This document shows, in pieces, positions 1 through 9,080 of a stretch of DNA of 64,000 nt. A program made the translations under genes and the position numbers. Below the pieces are notes generated by a model. That model ran no database searches, was not told where the DNA came from, and was given only the letters and a program-made list of their open reading frames with translations. Positions within the stretch are counted from its first letter, which is position 1. Every line of letters begins with the position of its first letter. Origin of the DNA: RFSX01 sp964591455 (lineage in GTDB: Bacteria; Bacteroidota; Bacteroidia; Chitinophagales; Saprospiraceae); NCBI GenBank assembly GCA_964591455.1, contig CAZQDZ010000025.1:1-64000 (forward strand), given 5' to 3'.

Positions 1-70
1 ACAGTTTAACATTACTATCTCTGTGAATCTGCTGATTTATGGTGCATCTTAGATGTGCTATTCAGTAAAT

Positions 71-763
71 TTATTCTGGATATCTCTTCGCTTTCTTCTT
101 TTCTAACAGCACGGCCTTCTCTTCCATATCTTCTTTTCTATAAAGATTTATAAGGTAATCATAGATATCCTTTCTGCTATAATCCATATCAACTAATTCT
201 TCGAATCTAGAAATAGCTTCCTTGTTTTTATCAGACAGTGAGGCGAATACAGCTGTTGTGTACATAAGCGTTGTGTCATGTCTTACAAAACGCGGATAAG
301 CCACTTCCAAGCTATTAAGCTCTACGGCATTGCTGTAGTGGGAATGGGCCATGCTAAAATCTTCAGCTTCATAGCTTTCATTACCTAACTCTGTCATTAA
401 TATTTTGGCATTATATAATTGCTCATGTATCATATCTCTCCAAGATTTATTCTGATCTAAGGTGAGAGATTGGTCAAAGTTCTCGGTAATCTCAGAAGCG
501 ATAGTAAGCGGCTCGTCTAAATCCATATGTTTAAGCATAAGCATCCTTGTCTTTGCATTCAAAAGGTAGGACTCTGCACTAGGAGAAAAACCCTCCTTGG
601 CTGACAACTCACCGAGCTTCTCTAACGCTGACTCTAGTAGCGCATTATCTTTTTTACTCTCAAAAGATGTGACCAATTTGCTTACTTGGTTAAGCGTAGT
701 GGTGGTTTGGGCATGGCCGATTGACACCCAAAGTCCACAGAAAATTATAAGTAAATACTTCAT
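71..763 (-). CDS. Exported TPR-like hypothetical protein
   Basis: This 230-residue protein begins with a clear Sec signal peptide (residues 1-18, ending GHAQ), so it is exported to the periplasm or cell surface. The rest is almost entirely predicted helix. The C-terminal part (about 120-225) reads like two or three TPR-type helical hairpins, with phrases such as FSMAHSHYSNAVELN and SRKDIYDYLINLYRKE. I do not recognise a specific family. There is no T9SS tail. It starts at ATG 763 and is transcribed away from the DUF4197 gene across about 255 bases of AT-rich DNA. A scaffolding or protein-interaction role is a guess from the TPR-like pattern only. Confidence 0.75.
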   Translation of the reverse strand: MKYLLIIFCGLWVSIGHAQTTTTLNQVSKLVTSFESKKDNALLESALEKLGELSAKEGFSPSAESYLLNAKTRMLMLKHMDLDEPLTIASEITENFDQSLTLDQNKSWRDMIHEQLYNAKILMTELGNESYEAEDFSMAHSHYSNAVELNSLEVAYPRFVRHDTTLMYTTAVFASLSDKNKEAISRFEELVDMDYSRKDIYDYLINLYRKEDMEEKAVLLEKKKAKRYPE

Positions 764-1018
764 GGTGTAGTTTTTATTATTTGATTTTTTTTAAAGTAAC
801 CTACAAAGTGACCGTGAAATTAGATAAGTCTTGTCTCAAAAATCTGTTAAATAACTTTCAAAACACTTCCTTAACTATGCACCCCACGTCTATATTATAT
901 CTGTCCGTATTATTGATTTGATATCTTCTTGATTAGTTTCTTCGAAAATTGGTTTTTTAATTGATTTCTTGAATAATCTAACGGACATTTGTAATTATTT
1001 CATAGCTAATAATTCTAT

Positions 1019-1729
1019 ATGTATAAGTCACTGATAATAACTCTGATAAGTCTCACTTTTCTATCATGCGATCCTAAGACCTTGCAAAATGTGTTGGATA
1101 CGGTATCTGAGGCACCCCTAACAAATCTTGATATATCCAATGGTCTTAAGGAGGCGCTTCAGTTTGGTGTAGACAATAGTGTCAATTTTCTATCCGAAGA
1201 AGATGGATACTACAGATCTATCTATAAAATCCTACTTCCTGATGAAGCAAATAATGTCATAGATAAATTGTCTTTCATACCTGGATTCAAGAATCTGGAA
1301 CAAGAAATGATAAAAAAGGTCAATCGTGCAGCAGAAGACGCAGCTTCTAAGGCTGGACCTATATTTCTAGATGCCATCAAGGGCATCACATTCAATGATG
1401 CCAAAAATATTCTTCTTGGAAGTGATGATGCCGCTACTCAGTATCTCAATAGCAGAACTTATAACAGTTTGTATAATGAGTTTAAGCCAGTACTCCAGAA
1501 TTCGCTAAATAAAGTTGGAGCTTTGAATTTATGGACGAGTGCCATAACTAAGTATAATTCTCTGCCGTTTGTCACTGATATCAATCCTGATTTGGCTGAT
1601 CATATAAACACAAAAGCACTTGTAGGACTATTTGATTTAATAGAGAAAAAAGAAGCAGGCATCAGAACTGATGTAGCTCAGCGAACGACGGGTCTACTTA
1701 AGAAAGTATTTGCAGAGCAGGACAGATAA
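1019..1729 (+). CDS. DUF4197 family lipoprotein
   Basis: The 236-residue product has a short hydrophobic signal and a lipobox (LTFLSC, Cys17), so it should be a lipid-anchored envelope protein. The rest matches my memory of the DUF4197 family: an N-terminal segment with NGLKEALQFGV, the phrase FIPGFKNLEQEMIKKVNRAAEDAA, and FNDAKNILLGSDDAATQYL. Function is unknown. It is monocistronic: a hairpin with a T-run follows 26 bases after the stop. Start ATG 1019 puts the lipobox at the normal distance. Confidence 0.85.
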   Translation: MYKSLIITLISLTFLSCDPKTLQNVLDTVSEAPLTNLDISNGLKEALQFGVDNSVNFLSEEDGYYRSIYKILLPDEANNVIDKLSFIPGFKNLEQEMIKKVNRAAEDAASKAGPIFLDAIKGITFNDAKNILLGSDDAATQYLNSRTYNSLYNEFKPVLQNSLNKVGALNLWTSAITKYNSLPFVTDINPDLADHINTKALVGLFDLIEKKEAGIRTDVAQRTTGLLKKVFAEQDR

Positions 1730-1754
1730 TTTTTTTGGACTTAACCGAAATTTG

Positions 1755-1796
1755 AAAAGAGGAAATACCATTGATTTAGTATTTCCTCTTTTTTTA
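1755..1796 (+). terminator. Rho-independent terminator after the DUF4197 gene
   Basis: A 10-12 bp stem (GAGGAAATAC paired with GTATTTCCTC) with a loop of about ten bases is followed by a run of T. It sits 26 bases after the stop at 1729 and between convergent genes. Confidence 0.85.
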
Positions 1797-1838
1797 TCTA
1801 TCAAATAGTTTTGATAGAGTGAGATAATTAGGATTTAT

Positions 1839-3095
1839 CTACATCCCTGCGGTCAACCTTTTCACCACCTCGAATTCTGAGAGATACACTTTGGCCATTA
1901 CTCTCAATACAGTATAAGCTGGAATGGCAAGCACCATACCGGCGACACCACCAACTTTTGCACCCATCAATACAATTATAAATATCTCCAAAGGATGTGC
2001 CTTGACACTTCTGGAGAATATATTCGGTTGGAGTAAGAAATTATCCAACATCTGCATGATGGCAAATATCACTATGGTCTTGATTATTTTCGGAAGCATC
2101 ACATCATAGAATCCAAAATCTAAATTTGATGAGATAACAATGAGTACGCCAAAGAGATTACCCAAGATAGGACCCACGTAAGGGATCAGATTAAATATTG
2201 CAAAGCAGAAGGCCATCAGTAGCGCATTCTTCATTCCAAACAACTTAAGTACCAAAGTAGTGACCAAGGTAATCACCAGAACTTGCAATAATAATCCTAC
2301 AAAATATCTTACAAGTAACTTAGAAGATTCATCTATGGCATGTTGTGTTTTGCCCTCATGTTTGTTTGGGACAAGAAAGGAGACCATTTTGGTAAAAAGT
2401 CCTTTCTCTTTTAGAAAGAAGAAGGCAATAAAGAAAATAGATAGGAGTGCAATAAGTATATTGCCAAAAAAGCCAACAAATGATCCTAAGAGTTTTGGAA
2501 TCTTAGATGGATTGAATTTTTCGAATATATTGTTTTTGACGCCGAGCAATAAGTCTGTAGAAGAATCCTCAGATTGTGGTTGTACTTCTACCTCTGAGGG
2601 TGGTATAATATTTATCACTAAATCAAGACCATCATCCGATAAGGTATCCCCCTCTGTTCTCAGAATAGAATCTAGCTTGATTACGGATGTTTGTATTGTT
2701 TCTTCAGTAGATGTTTCTTCAGGTATTTCTTCTATGATTTCAGGCGCAATTAGACCTTTGTCTATGAGCCAGTTATTGACATCCTGGATGGGTTCTTCTA
2801 GACCTGAAATCATTTTCTCATAATCCAAGCCTGCTAGATTCTTAGCTTGATTCACAAGTGGCGGTACCAGAATTCTAACAACTATTAGTAATAATAGTGA
2901 GAAGACCACCAATGTAAGACCTGCCGCCATGCCTTTGCTCAGAAATTTGCTTAGGAAGTTATTCAGAGGAGCTCCTATCATGGAGACGACCCATGCCATA
3001 ACAATATACCCGACTATCTCAGAAAAGTAAATAAGTATGGCACCAACAATGATGATTGGAATGCCATATAATAAGTATTTTTTAAGCTGTGCCAT
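1839..3095 (-). CDS. AI-2E family (PerM/YdiK-like) membrane transporter
   Basis: This polytopic inner-membrane protein has hydrophobic segments near residues 7-30, 32-50 and 60-80, then a hydrophilic insert of about 100 residues rich in acidic residues and threonine (about 85-185), then a C-terminal block of about five membrane segments. The C-terminal half carries signatures of the AI-2E/PerM family: FNLIPYVGPILGNLFG, LDNFLLQPNIFSRSVKAHPLEIFI and GGVAGMVLAIPAYTVLRV. Family members export varied small solutes or Na+; the substrate here is unknown. The longest reading frame begins with GTG at 3101, but that codon overlaps a -7 promoter-like element, so ATG 3095 is preferred. The large acidic insert is longer than in most homologues I recall. 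Confidence 0.88.
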   Translation of the reverse strand: MAQLKKYLLYGIPIIIVGAILIYFSEIVGYIVMAWVVSMIGAPLNNFLSKFLSKGMAAGLTLVVFSLLLLIVVRILVPPLVNQAKNLAGLDYEKMISGLEEPIQDVNNWLIDKGLIAPEIIEEIPEETSTEETIQTSVIKLDSILRTEGDTLSDDGLDLVINIIPPSEVEVQPQSEDSSTDLLLGVKNNIFEKFNPSKIPKLLGSFVGFFGNILIALLSIFFIAFFFLKEKGLFTKMVSFLVPNKHEGKTQHAIDESSKLLVRYFVGLLLQVLVITLVTTLVLKLFGMKNALLMAFCFAIFNLIPYVGPILGNLFGVLIVISSNLDFGFYDVMLPKIIKTIVIFAIMQMLDNFLLQPNIFSRSVKAHPLEIFIIVLMGAKVGGVAGMVLAIPAYTVLRVMAKVYLSEFEVVKRLTAGM

Positions 3096-3100
3096 TAGCA

Positions 3101-3108
3101 CAAAAATA
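3101..3108 (-). promoter_or_regulatory. Bacteroidota -7 element (TATTTTTG) abutting the AI-2E transporter start
   Basis: Read on the minus strand this is TATTTTTG, matching the TAnnTTTG consensus. It ends 5 bases before ATG 3095, so a transcript from it would be nearly leaderless. I see no clear -33 TTG. Confidence 0.45.
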
Positions 3109-3135
3109 GGGCAATTATTGCATAGCTGAATAATT

Positions 3136-4491
3136 CTATACTAAAGCCGCTTTTCGCATGTCTTCTATAGCATCAGCTTCTACGGCTAGGGTTCCGTCCA
3201 GATTATCTATATCTGTATCAGTTATTACAAAATTGTCTTCTATTCGGATTCCACCAAAATTGCCTAACTTTTCCAAGGTGTCAAAATGGATATACTCATG
3301 AAGCTGTTGGTCATTTTTCATCCTAGCAATTAAATGTGGATTAATATAGATGCCAGGTTCTATAGTAAGACAAAATCCTGGCTCTAGCTTCTTGGCTAAT
3401 CTTAAATATTTGGTTCCAAACTGATCAGACTTTTCATGTGGGGGGGCATAGCCGACGAACGCTTCGCCTAGATTTTCCATATCATGGACATCCATCCCGA
3501 TCATATGTCCCAGACCATGCGGAAAGAATAACGTATGAGCGCCATTCGCTACAGCATCCTCTGCACTACCTTTCATCCAACCTATATGTATGAGTGACTC
3601 CACCATGGCAAGTGCAGCGCTAAAGTGAACATCCCAGAATTTGACGCCAGGCCCAGCCATTTCTACAGCAGCATTATAACCATTGTGCACCGCAGTGTAG
3701 ACGTCTTTTTGCAATGGCGTAAATTGTCCTGATACAGGGAACGTTCTAGTGATATCTCCGCAATAGCCACGCTTGGTTTCCACACCACTATCATTGATGA
3801 TTAGGTCGCCTTCTTGGAGAAGATTGGAGTAATGGTGATTATGAAGGATATGCCCATCTTTTGTGATAATCGGAGAGTAAGCCAAAGATAATTCTCTGGC
3901 GCAAGAAAAATGCTTGACTTCAGCTACTAGGTCATACTCATGTAATCCAGCCTTTGCAGAGGCAATAACATGACGATGCATATTGCTAGATATTGTGGCA
4001 GCCTCCCTCATATGTTCTATCTCAGCCTCAGTTTTGGTCTGTCTCATATTGATAACAGCATCTCGGAGAGTGCTTGATGGATTGATGTCTGAGATGCCAA
4101 GTGATTGGAGCAACTGGGTATGCTTAGCCCTGTAGGGAGGTAGGTAGGACACATTGTCTATCGACGTATTTAGGAAATCAGACCAGCTGATCACCTTGTG
4201 GATGCCAACTAATGAAGCAATCTCTTTTAAGTCTGTTTGATGACCTGTCCAGATAATTTCATCAGGACCACTAGGGTCACCAATTAGGGTTGTCACATTT
4301 GAATTACCGTCAAGTATAACCGCTAAACCAGGTAACTTTATCCCAGTAAAGTATAGAAAGGTACTATCCTGTCTAAAAGGGTAGGCATTATCTGTATAAT
4401 TTATTGGAGAGAGGTCATTTCCAATTAAAAGAATCTGGCTATCAGGCATCTGATTGAGAAGTCTTTTTCTTCTCTCTTCATAAACATTCAT
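3136..4491 (-). CDS. pepP: Xaa-Pro aminopeptidase (M24B, aminopeptidase P)
   Basis: This cytosolic dinuclear metallopeptidase removes N-terminal residues that precede proline. The 451 residues split into an aminopeptidase P N-terminal domain (1-150) and a pita-bread catalytic domain (155-440). All five metal ligands are visible: Asp234 (IINDSGVE), Asp246 (GYCGDITRTFP), His329 (PHGLGHMIGMDVHD), Glu378 (TIEPGIY) and Glu417 (GIRIEDNF). It appears intact. It starts with ATG 4491 and precedes the AI-2E transporter on the same strand with a gap of about 40 bases, so the two may be cotranscribed, although the transporter also seems to have its own promoter. Confidence 0.95.
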   Translation of the reverse strand: MNVYEERRKRLLNQMPDSQILLIGNDLSPINYTDNAYPFRQDSTFLYFTGIKLPGLAVILDGNSNVTTLIGDPSGPDEIIWTGHQTDLKEIASLVGIHKVISWSDFLNTSIDNVSYLPPYRAKHTQLLQSLGISDINPSSTLRDAVINMRQTKTEAEIEHMREAATISSNMHRHVIASAKAGLHEYDLVAEVKHFSCARELSLAYSPIITKDGHILHNHHYSNLLQEGDLIINDSGVETKRGYCGDITRTFPVSGQFTPLQKDVYTAVHNGYNAAVEMAGPGVKFWDVHFSAALAMVESLIHIGWMKGSAEDAVANGAHTLFFPHGLGHMIGMDVHDMENLGEAFVGYAPPHEKSDQFGTKYLRLAKKLEPGFCLTIEPGIYINPHLIARMKNDQQLHEYIHFDTLEKLGNFGGIRIEDNFVITDTDIDNLDGTLAVEADAIEDMRKAALV

Positions 4492-4785
4492 AAATTGAAT
4501 TGGAGGGCAAGTGTGATGGGAAAGGTATTAATTAAAAACCTTATTTATTGAACAAAGGTGTGTTCGTACTAACAAATATTCTACTCGTCATTACAAATCA
4601 GCACTTTATAATCAAAAACACCTATTAACTGTATTTATCTAATCTGTTAGGGTCTAAGTCTTAGAATATCAAATTTTAATCTGAAATTTAAAAGTAAACA
4701 CTGTATTTTATTGATATTTAGGACTTCTTAAACATCTTTTATTGCTTAAAACATAAGTATACTCACAACATTCACATAATACCAG

Positions 4786-5559
4786 ATGATTTCAGTCCAA
4801 AAAGTTACAAAGACGTATCAACTATCAAAACAACAGAAAAAAGAGCTACAGACGACCGCCTCATCCATTAATGCGGTAAATAATGTTTCATTCGACTGTC
4901 AGCCAGGAAGAGTATTCTCCCTACTTGGTCCAAATGGAGCAGGGAAAACCACGACACTAAGAATGATGTCGACTATACTCAAACCTACCTCTGGAGATAT
5001 AACTATAAGTGGATTTAATGTCAGTTCTCAGCCTGAAAAGGTGCGAAGTAAAATCGGATTTCTAACGGGTTCAACTAACCTCTACGACAGACTCTTTCCA
5101 GGAGAGATTGTTGACTATTTTGCAAAGTTACATGGCATGGATGATAGTACTTTGCGCCAACGTAAAGACATGCTTTTTACTCAATTAGGCATCCATGAAT
5201 TTTCAAAAAAGAAAATTGGACAAATGAGTACGGGTATGAAACAAAAAGTGTCTATAGCTCGAAGCATGATTCATGACCCTGATGTGGTTATTTTCGATGA
5301 ACCGACTTCTGGCTTGGATGTGATTACAGCCAACAGTATTATAGACCTTATTAAGAGATGTAAGGATGATGGTAAGACAGTCATTTTCTCTTCCCATATT
5401 ATGAGTGAAGTGGATTTGCTCTGTGACGATTTAGCTATTATAAATAAAGGCGATTTAATCTACAATGACTCGATGGATAAATTCAGAGAGGCCAATATAG
5501 GAATATCCTTGACAGAGGCTTTTATCAATATTGTTTCAGATTCCAATGTTCTGGCATAA
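4786..5559 (+). CDS. natA: ABC transporter ATP-binding protein, NatA type
   Basis: ATPase subunit of an ABC-2 exporter. The 257 residues hold a Walker A (GPNGAGKTT, 48-56), a signature sequence (MSTGMKQK, 147-154, with the usual LSGG reading MSTG), a Walker B (VVIFDEP, 167-173), a D-loop (SGLD) and a switch histidine (His204). The sequence resembles NatA of the Na+ efflux pump NatAB. The membrane subunit gene follows after 43 bases. The substrate (Na+ or another solute) is inferred from family likeness only. Confidence 0.9.
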   Translation: MISVQKVTKTYQLSKQQKKELQTTASSINAVNNVSFDCQPGRVFSLLGPNGAGKTTTLRMMSTILKPTSGDITISGFNVSSQPEKVRSKIGFLTGSTNLYDRLFPGEIVDYFAKLHGMDDSTLRQRKDMLFTQLGIHEFSKKKIGQMSTGMKQKVSIARSMIHDPDVVIFDEPTSGLDVITANSIIDLIKRCKDDGKTVIFSSHIMSEVDLLCDDLAIINKGDLIYNDSMDKFREANIGISLTEAFINIVSDSNVLA

Positions 5560-5602
5560 CCCCAATTTCAAAATTATAAAAACGATTCACTGAAGAAGAT
5601 TT

Positions 5603-6778
5603 ATGAATACAATACTTACGGTTTTTAACAAAGAAATAAAAGATACACTGAGAGATAAGAGGACCTTGATGTCGGCGATTGTTTTGCCCGCTATACTCAT
5701 TCCAGTAATTATGTATGGTATGACAGTTGTCACCAAGATGGTAATGGAGAAGGAAGAAAATAAAAAACTCTCTATATCACTTATAGATGCTCCTGATTCT
5801 TTTTTGACTTATTTAGACACAACCAAAATGGAAATAAAATCGGGTTATGATCTAAAGACAGGAAAGGAAGCCATCAAAGCAGATAGTCTGGATGCCATGA
5901 TTAGATTCACATCTAACTTTATGGAACTCCAAGAGAAGATGGCTTCACCACGAGTAGTACTGCTGTACAAGCAAACAAATCTTAGTGTGGAGAAGAGAAT
6001 GAAAAAGATGGTAGAACGCTATAGCGATGATTTACTAGACCAAAGGATAGAGACCTTAGGGATATCTTCAGCGACCATCAAGCCTATTAATCTCAAGACA
6101 GAAAATATAGAAGAGCCACAGGAATTATTGGGCCAAACTGTCGGTGGTTTTCTTCCTTATATGTTCATCATGTTTTGCTTCATGGGTTGTATGTATCCTG
6201 CATTGGATTTGATTACAGGAGAGAAAGAAAGAGGGACCATAGAGACACTACTGACTGTACCCGCTTCTAGGTTTAGTATCTTATTAGGAAAAGTGATGAC
6301 GATATCCATTGTAGGATTAGCAGCGACTGTTATGTGCATCGTGGGTATGTACTTTGGTGTACTTTTCTTACCCGATTTACCGGAAGAGATATCTGGTGTA
6401 TTAAACTCTATCATCAGTCCTAAGTTTGTCGGTATGCTATTAGCAATGTTGCTTCCGCTTTGTGTTTTCTTTGCGGGATTATTATCTGCGATGGTTGTCA
6501 AAGCGAAAAGTTTCAAAGAAGCACAAAGTATTGTGTCTCCATTTACTGTTATAATCATTTTACCAGCGGCGCTGGCCCTTTTGCCAGGTATAGAATTGAC
6601 TTGGGCTACTGCCTTGGTTCCGATACTCAATATTGCTCTGGCGACAAAAGAAATTATAGCAGAGACTATAAACATGGGCCATTTTGCTTTGATAGTTGGT
6701 TCTTTAATCGTCTTGGCGATTATAGGTGTATTTATTAGCTATTCCCAATTCTCAAAGGAAGGGATGGTATTAAAATAG
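5603..6778 (+). CDS. natB: ABC-2 type permease, NatB-like
   Basis: Membrane subunit of the exporter encoded with the preceding ATPase. The 391-residue protein has one N-terminal membrane segment (about 20-45), a large extracytoplasmic domain (about 50-180) and a cluster of five or six C-terminal segments (about 185-385). The phrases LDLITGEKERGTIETLLTVP and the opening IFNKEIKDTLRDKRT type (here VFNKEIKDTLRDKRTL) are typical of the ABC-2/NatB family. Sodium or drug efflux is the likely role. The following lipoprotein gene starts 3 bases after its stop, so all three genes form one operon. Confidence 0.88.
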   Translation: MNTILTVFNKEIKDTLRDKRTLMSAIVLPAILIPVIMYGMTVVTKMVMEKEENKKLSISLIDAPDSFLTYLDTTKMEIKSGYDLKTGKEAIKADSLDAMIRFTSNFMELQEKMASPRVVLLYKQTNLSVEKRMKKMVERYSDDLLDQRIETLGISSATIKPINLKTENIEEPQELLGQTVGGFLPYMFIMFCFMGCMYPALDLITGEKERGTIETLLTVPASRFSILLGKVMTISIVGLAATVMCIVGMYFGVLFLPDLPEEISGVLNSIISPKFVGMLLAMLLPLCVFFAGLLSAMVVKAKSFKEAQSIVSPFTVIIILPAALALLPGIELTWATALVPILNIALATKEIIAETINMGHFALIVGSLIVLAIIGVFISYSQFSKEGMVLK

Positions 6779-6781
6779 GAT

Positions 6782-7885
6782 TTGATAAAAACAACATTAT
6801 ATTATTATTTACTCCTCACTATATTGGCGCTGAGTATAGGATGCAAAAAGGATAAAAGCACCAAGGAAATTGTTGTCGATCAGAAAATAGTGGACAACCA
6901 ACCGACAGAGGAATCCAAGGTTTGCTTTGCAGCAATCGACAGACTGAGAATTAGAACAGATTCTACTTTGACCTCAGGCACTTTAGTAACTATGTCTGAA
7001 GGGGATGAGTTAGAGTACTTGGATGACTATTCCCAGAATAGAGAGATTCTACAACTGAGAGGTAGGTATTTTTATGACCCTTGGATTAAGGTAAAACACA
7101 TAGACAGCGGTAAGCAAGGATGGGCTTATGGTGGCGCCCTGAGATTTGAATCTGAAAAATTACTGAATACAATAAGATCATCCCATTCCATTTATAGTCA
7201 GATTCATGCTGATGATATAGAGTGGGATGGTACAGTGCCTACTTCATGGCAAACGGCAACGATTGCAGACCCCACTAGTTTCAAGCTATTCATGCTTAAG
7301 TTCAAAGAAATGGTTGCGAATAATGATATTGCAGGCATATCGGCGTTAATCAAGTTTCCTATACGTAACTTAGAGAATAGGGCAGAATTCAAATCTCAAT
7401 TCTACAACATATTTGATGATGAGATGAGGGAGGCCGTCAGTTCACAGCGACTAGATCAAATATTTAGAAACAGCAAAGGCGCATCTATAGGTAATGGTCA
7501 GGTGTGGTTTCAGCAAGCGGGACAGAAGTATAAGATTACTGGTCTATCATTCAAAGGCAGAGAGGATATTATCAGAGACTTGATGGAAGATCTATCTAAG
7601 ACCTATATAGCTCAGTCCGGTATTAATAAGTTGAAACTTCATGCGCTTAAAATCAGAGAATTCTTAGAATTGACTTTAGACGTCGAAGGTGATACAGACT
7701 TTCCTAGGAGAATTAATCTTGGTCGATTTTCTTTTTCTGATAGTGCTTCAGGCAAGCATACATTCTATCAAGATACACCAGATAGCCTTAAGCGGGTGGC
7801 TATTTTTAGAACGGATAGTGTTAGAACAGATTTGCAAGTTAGAGGTGGCAACCCAGATTTGGGAACAATCTTATTTGAACATTAA
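6782..7885 (+). CDS. SH3-like domain lipoprotein, TTG start
   Basis: A 367-residue predicted lipoprotein: signal sequence, then lipobox LSIGC at about Cys21. A bacterial SH3-like domain spans about residues 48-125 (FAAIDRLRIRTDSTLTSG, then WIKVKHIDSGKQGWAYGGAL); such domains usually contact peptidoglycan or protein ligands. The remaining 240 residues are not recognised. The start is TTG at 6782, three bases after the permease stop; the signal peptide needs this start, and the spacing suggests translational coupling. It may be an envelope accessory of the exporter, but only gene order supports that. Confidence 0.8.
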   Translation: MIKTTLYYYLLLTILALSIGCKKDKSTKEIVVDQKIVDNQPTEESKVCFAAIDRLRIRTDSTLTSGTLVTMSEGDELEYLDDYSQNREILQLRGRYFYDPWIKVKHIDSGKQGWAYGGALRFESEKLLNTIRSSHSIYSQIHADDIEWDGTVPTSWQTATIADPTSFKLFMLKFKEMVANNDIAGISALIKFPIRNLENRAEFKSQFYNIFDDEMREAVSSQRLDQIFRNSKGASIGNGQVWFQQAGQKYKITGLSFKGREDIIRDLMEDLSKTYIAQSGINKLKLHALKIREFLELTLDVEGDTDFPRRINLGRFSFSDSASGKHTFYQDTPDSLKRVAIFRTDSVRTDLQVRGGNPDLGTILFEH

Positions 7886-7892
7886 GTTCTAT

Positions 7893-8657
7893 TTAAGTCT
7901 TCTGCGCAGCGTATATTTTCATGTACTTTTTTAACGTCTTTACTTTCGCTTTTTTCTTACTCTGGTAATAGGTGATTTTTATTTTTTCTGCAGGCTTGGC
8001 CCGCATTTTTTCTAGAAAGTAAAGCAATCTATTTACTGTGCCTTGATTGCCATCTATAATCTTGACATCATCAGGAATGTATTTTCTCAGGACTTCTTTA
8101 TAGTATAAAAAATGAGTGCAACCTAAGACAACGGCCTGAAATTTGTCCCATTCTATATCCTTCAACTTTCTCTTCAGATAGGTATGTACTTTCTTCGATG
8201 ACCATTTATTTTTTTCAGCAAACACAACTAATTTTTGCAGTGACAAAGGCACCACTTTATCTGAAGCACCAAGGTTCAGGATAAGGTCATTGAGTTTCTT
8301 TTGTTTCAAAGTTTGTCGAGTAGCACAGACTAGTATCTTTTTGTGGGATGATAACTCTACCGCTGGCTTGACTGCGGGCTCCATTCCTATGATTGGAATG
8401 CTGTGTTTTTTTCGCAGAGATTCTACGTAAGTGCTAGTCGCCGTATTGCAAGCCAGTATAAGGATGTCTATTTTCTTGTCTATCAGAAAATTAGTGGCAT
8501 CGCTGACCAGCTTTTTTATCTTTTTTTGGCTTTTGGTTCCATATGGTACATTCTGGGTATCTGCAAAATATATGTAGTGTAGTGGTGGGCAAACCTCAAG
8601 CGCATCAGACAACACTGTGATACCACCTACTCCTGAATCGAAGAATCCAATTTTCAT
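7893..8657 (-). CDS. murI: Glutamate racemase
   Basis: Cytosolic cofactor-independent racemase that makes D-glutamate for peptidoglycan. The 254-residue protein starts MKIGFFDSGVGG, the standard N-terminus, and has Asp7/Ser8, the catalytic cysteines Cys70 (ILACNTATS) and Cys180 (VVLGCTHF), and the PYG motif at 38-40. The reading frame extends upstream to ATG 8681, but the extra eight residues are atypical and overlap a -7 promoter element, so ATG 8657 is chosen. The C-terminus is lysine rich. It converges with the SH3-like lipoprotein gene, 7 bases apart. Confidence 0.95.
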   Translation of the reverse strand: MKIGFFDSGVGGITVLSDALEVCPPLHYIYFADTQNVPYGTKSQKKIKKLVSDATNFLIDKKIDILILACNTATSTYVESLRKKHSIPIIGMEPAVKPAVELSSHKKILVCATRQTLKQKKLNDLILNLGASDKVVPLSLQKLVVFAEKNKWSSKKVHTYLKRKLKDIEWDKFQAVVLGCTHFLYYKEVLRKYIPDDVKIIDGNQGTVNRLLYFLEKMRAKPAEKIKITYYQSKKKAKVKTLKKYMKIYAAQKT

Positions 8658-8663
8658 GTAGAC

Positions 8664-8671
8664 CAAATATA
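8664..8671 (-). promoter_or_regulatory. -7 element (TATATTTG) six bases before murI
   Basis: On the minus strand this reads TATATTTG, an exact TAnnTTTG match, six bases before ATG 8657. It supports the shorter MurI start and implies an almost leaderless transcript. The -33 TTG is not clear. Confidence 0.45.
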
Positions 8672-8681
8672 TAAGTTCCAT

Positions 8682-9080
8682 TTGAAAGAGAAGAGGATGG
8701 TAGAATCCTTTCTAAAATATCGTTGTATATAGGAATGGAAGATGCAAGGAATAGAGTAAAAAGCGATTGCGCTTTGGTAAGAAAATAGATAGGAATTAAT
8801 CAGTATAAATAAAACGAATGAAGCACCTCTATCCCTAGAGGTGCTTCTCCACTTTTAGTACCCTTAATTAAAAATAAAATTGAGAAAATTAAAAATAACA
8901 CCCTTAATTATCTTGAGTATAAAATTATTCGAATTGGTAGATATTAGTAGAATTGTACACGTTACATGCCCTATACAGCCACCCTACAAGAACCCTACGA
9001 GCAACAAAACCAATTACTTAAACCGCTTATAAACTATGATTTACACATAGTAATATGTTGCAATATGTTAATATGAGGCC
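8682..9080. other. Gene-free stretch between murI and the beta-barrel membrane protein gene
   Basis: About 400 AT-rich bases with no convincing reading frame. The only clear structure is the hairpin at 8820-8847, listed separately. The part nearest murI should contain its upstream promoter region. Confidence 0.6.
8820..8847 (-). terminator. Perfect 11-bp hairpin, possible terminator
   Basis: GAAGCACCTCT and AGAGGTGCTTC form a perfect 11-bp stem with a 6-base loop. It lies about 230 bases past the end of the minus-strand operon ending at 9081. On that strand it is followed by ATTCGTTTTATT, a weak T-run, so termination is plausible but not certain. Confidence 0.5.

Noticed and set aside
2260..2823. 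187-codon plus-strand frame inside the AI-2E transporter gene
   Set aside because: Antisense to well-conserved transporter sequence and without any recognisable protein features.
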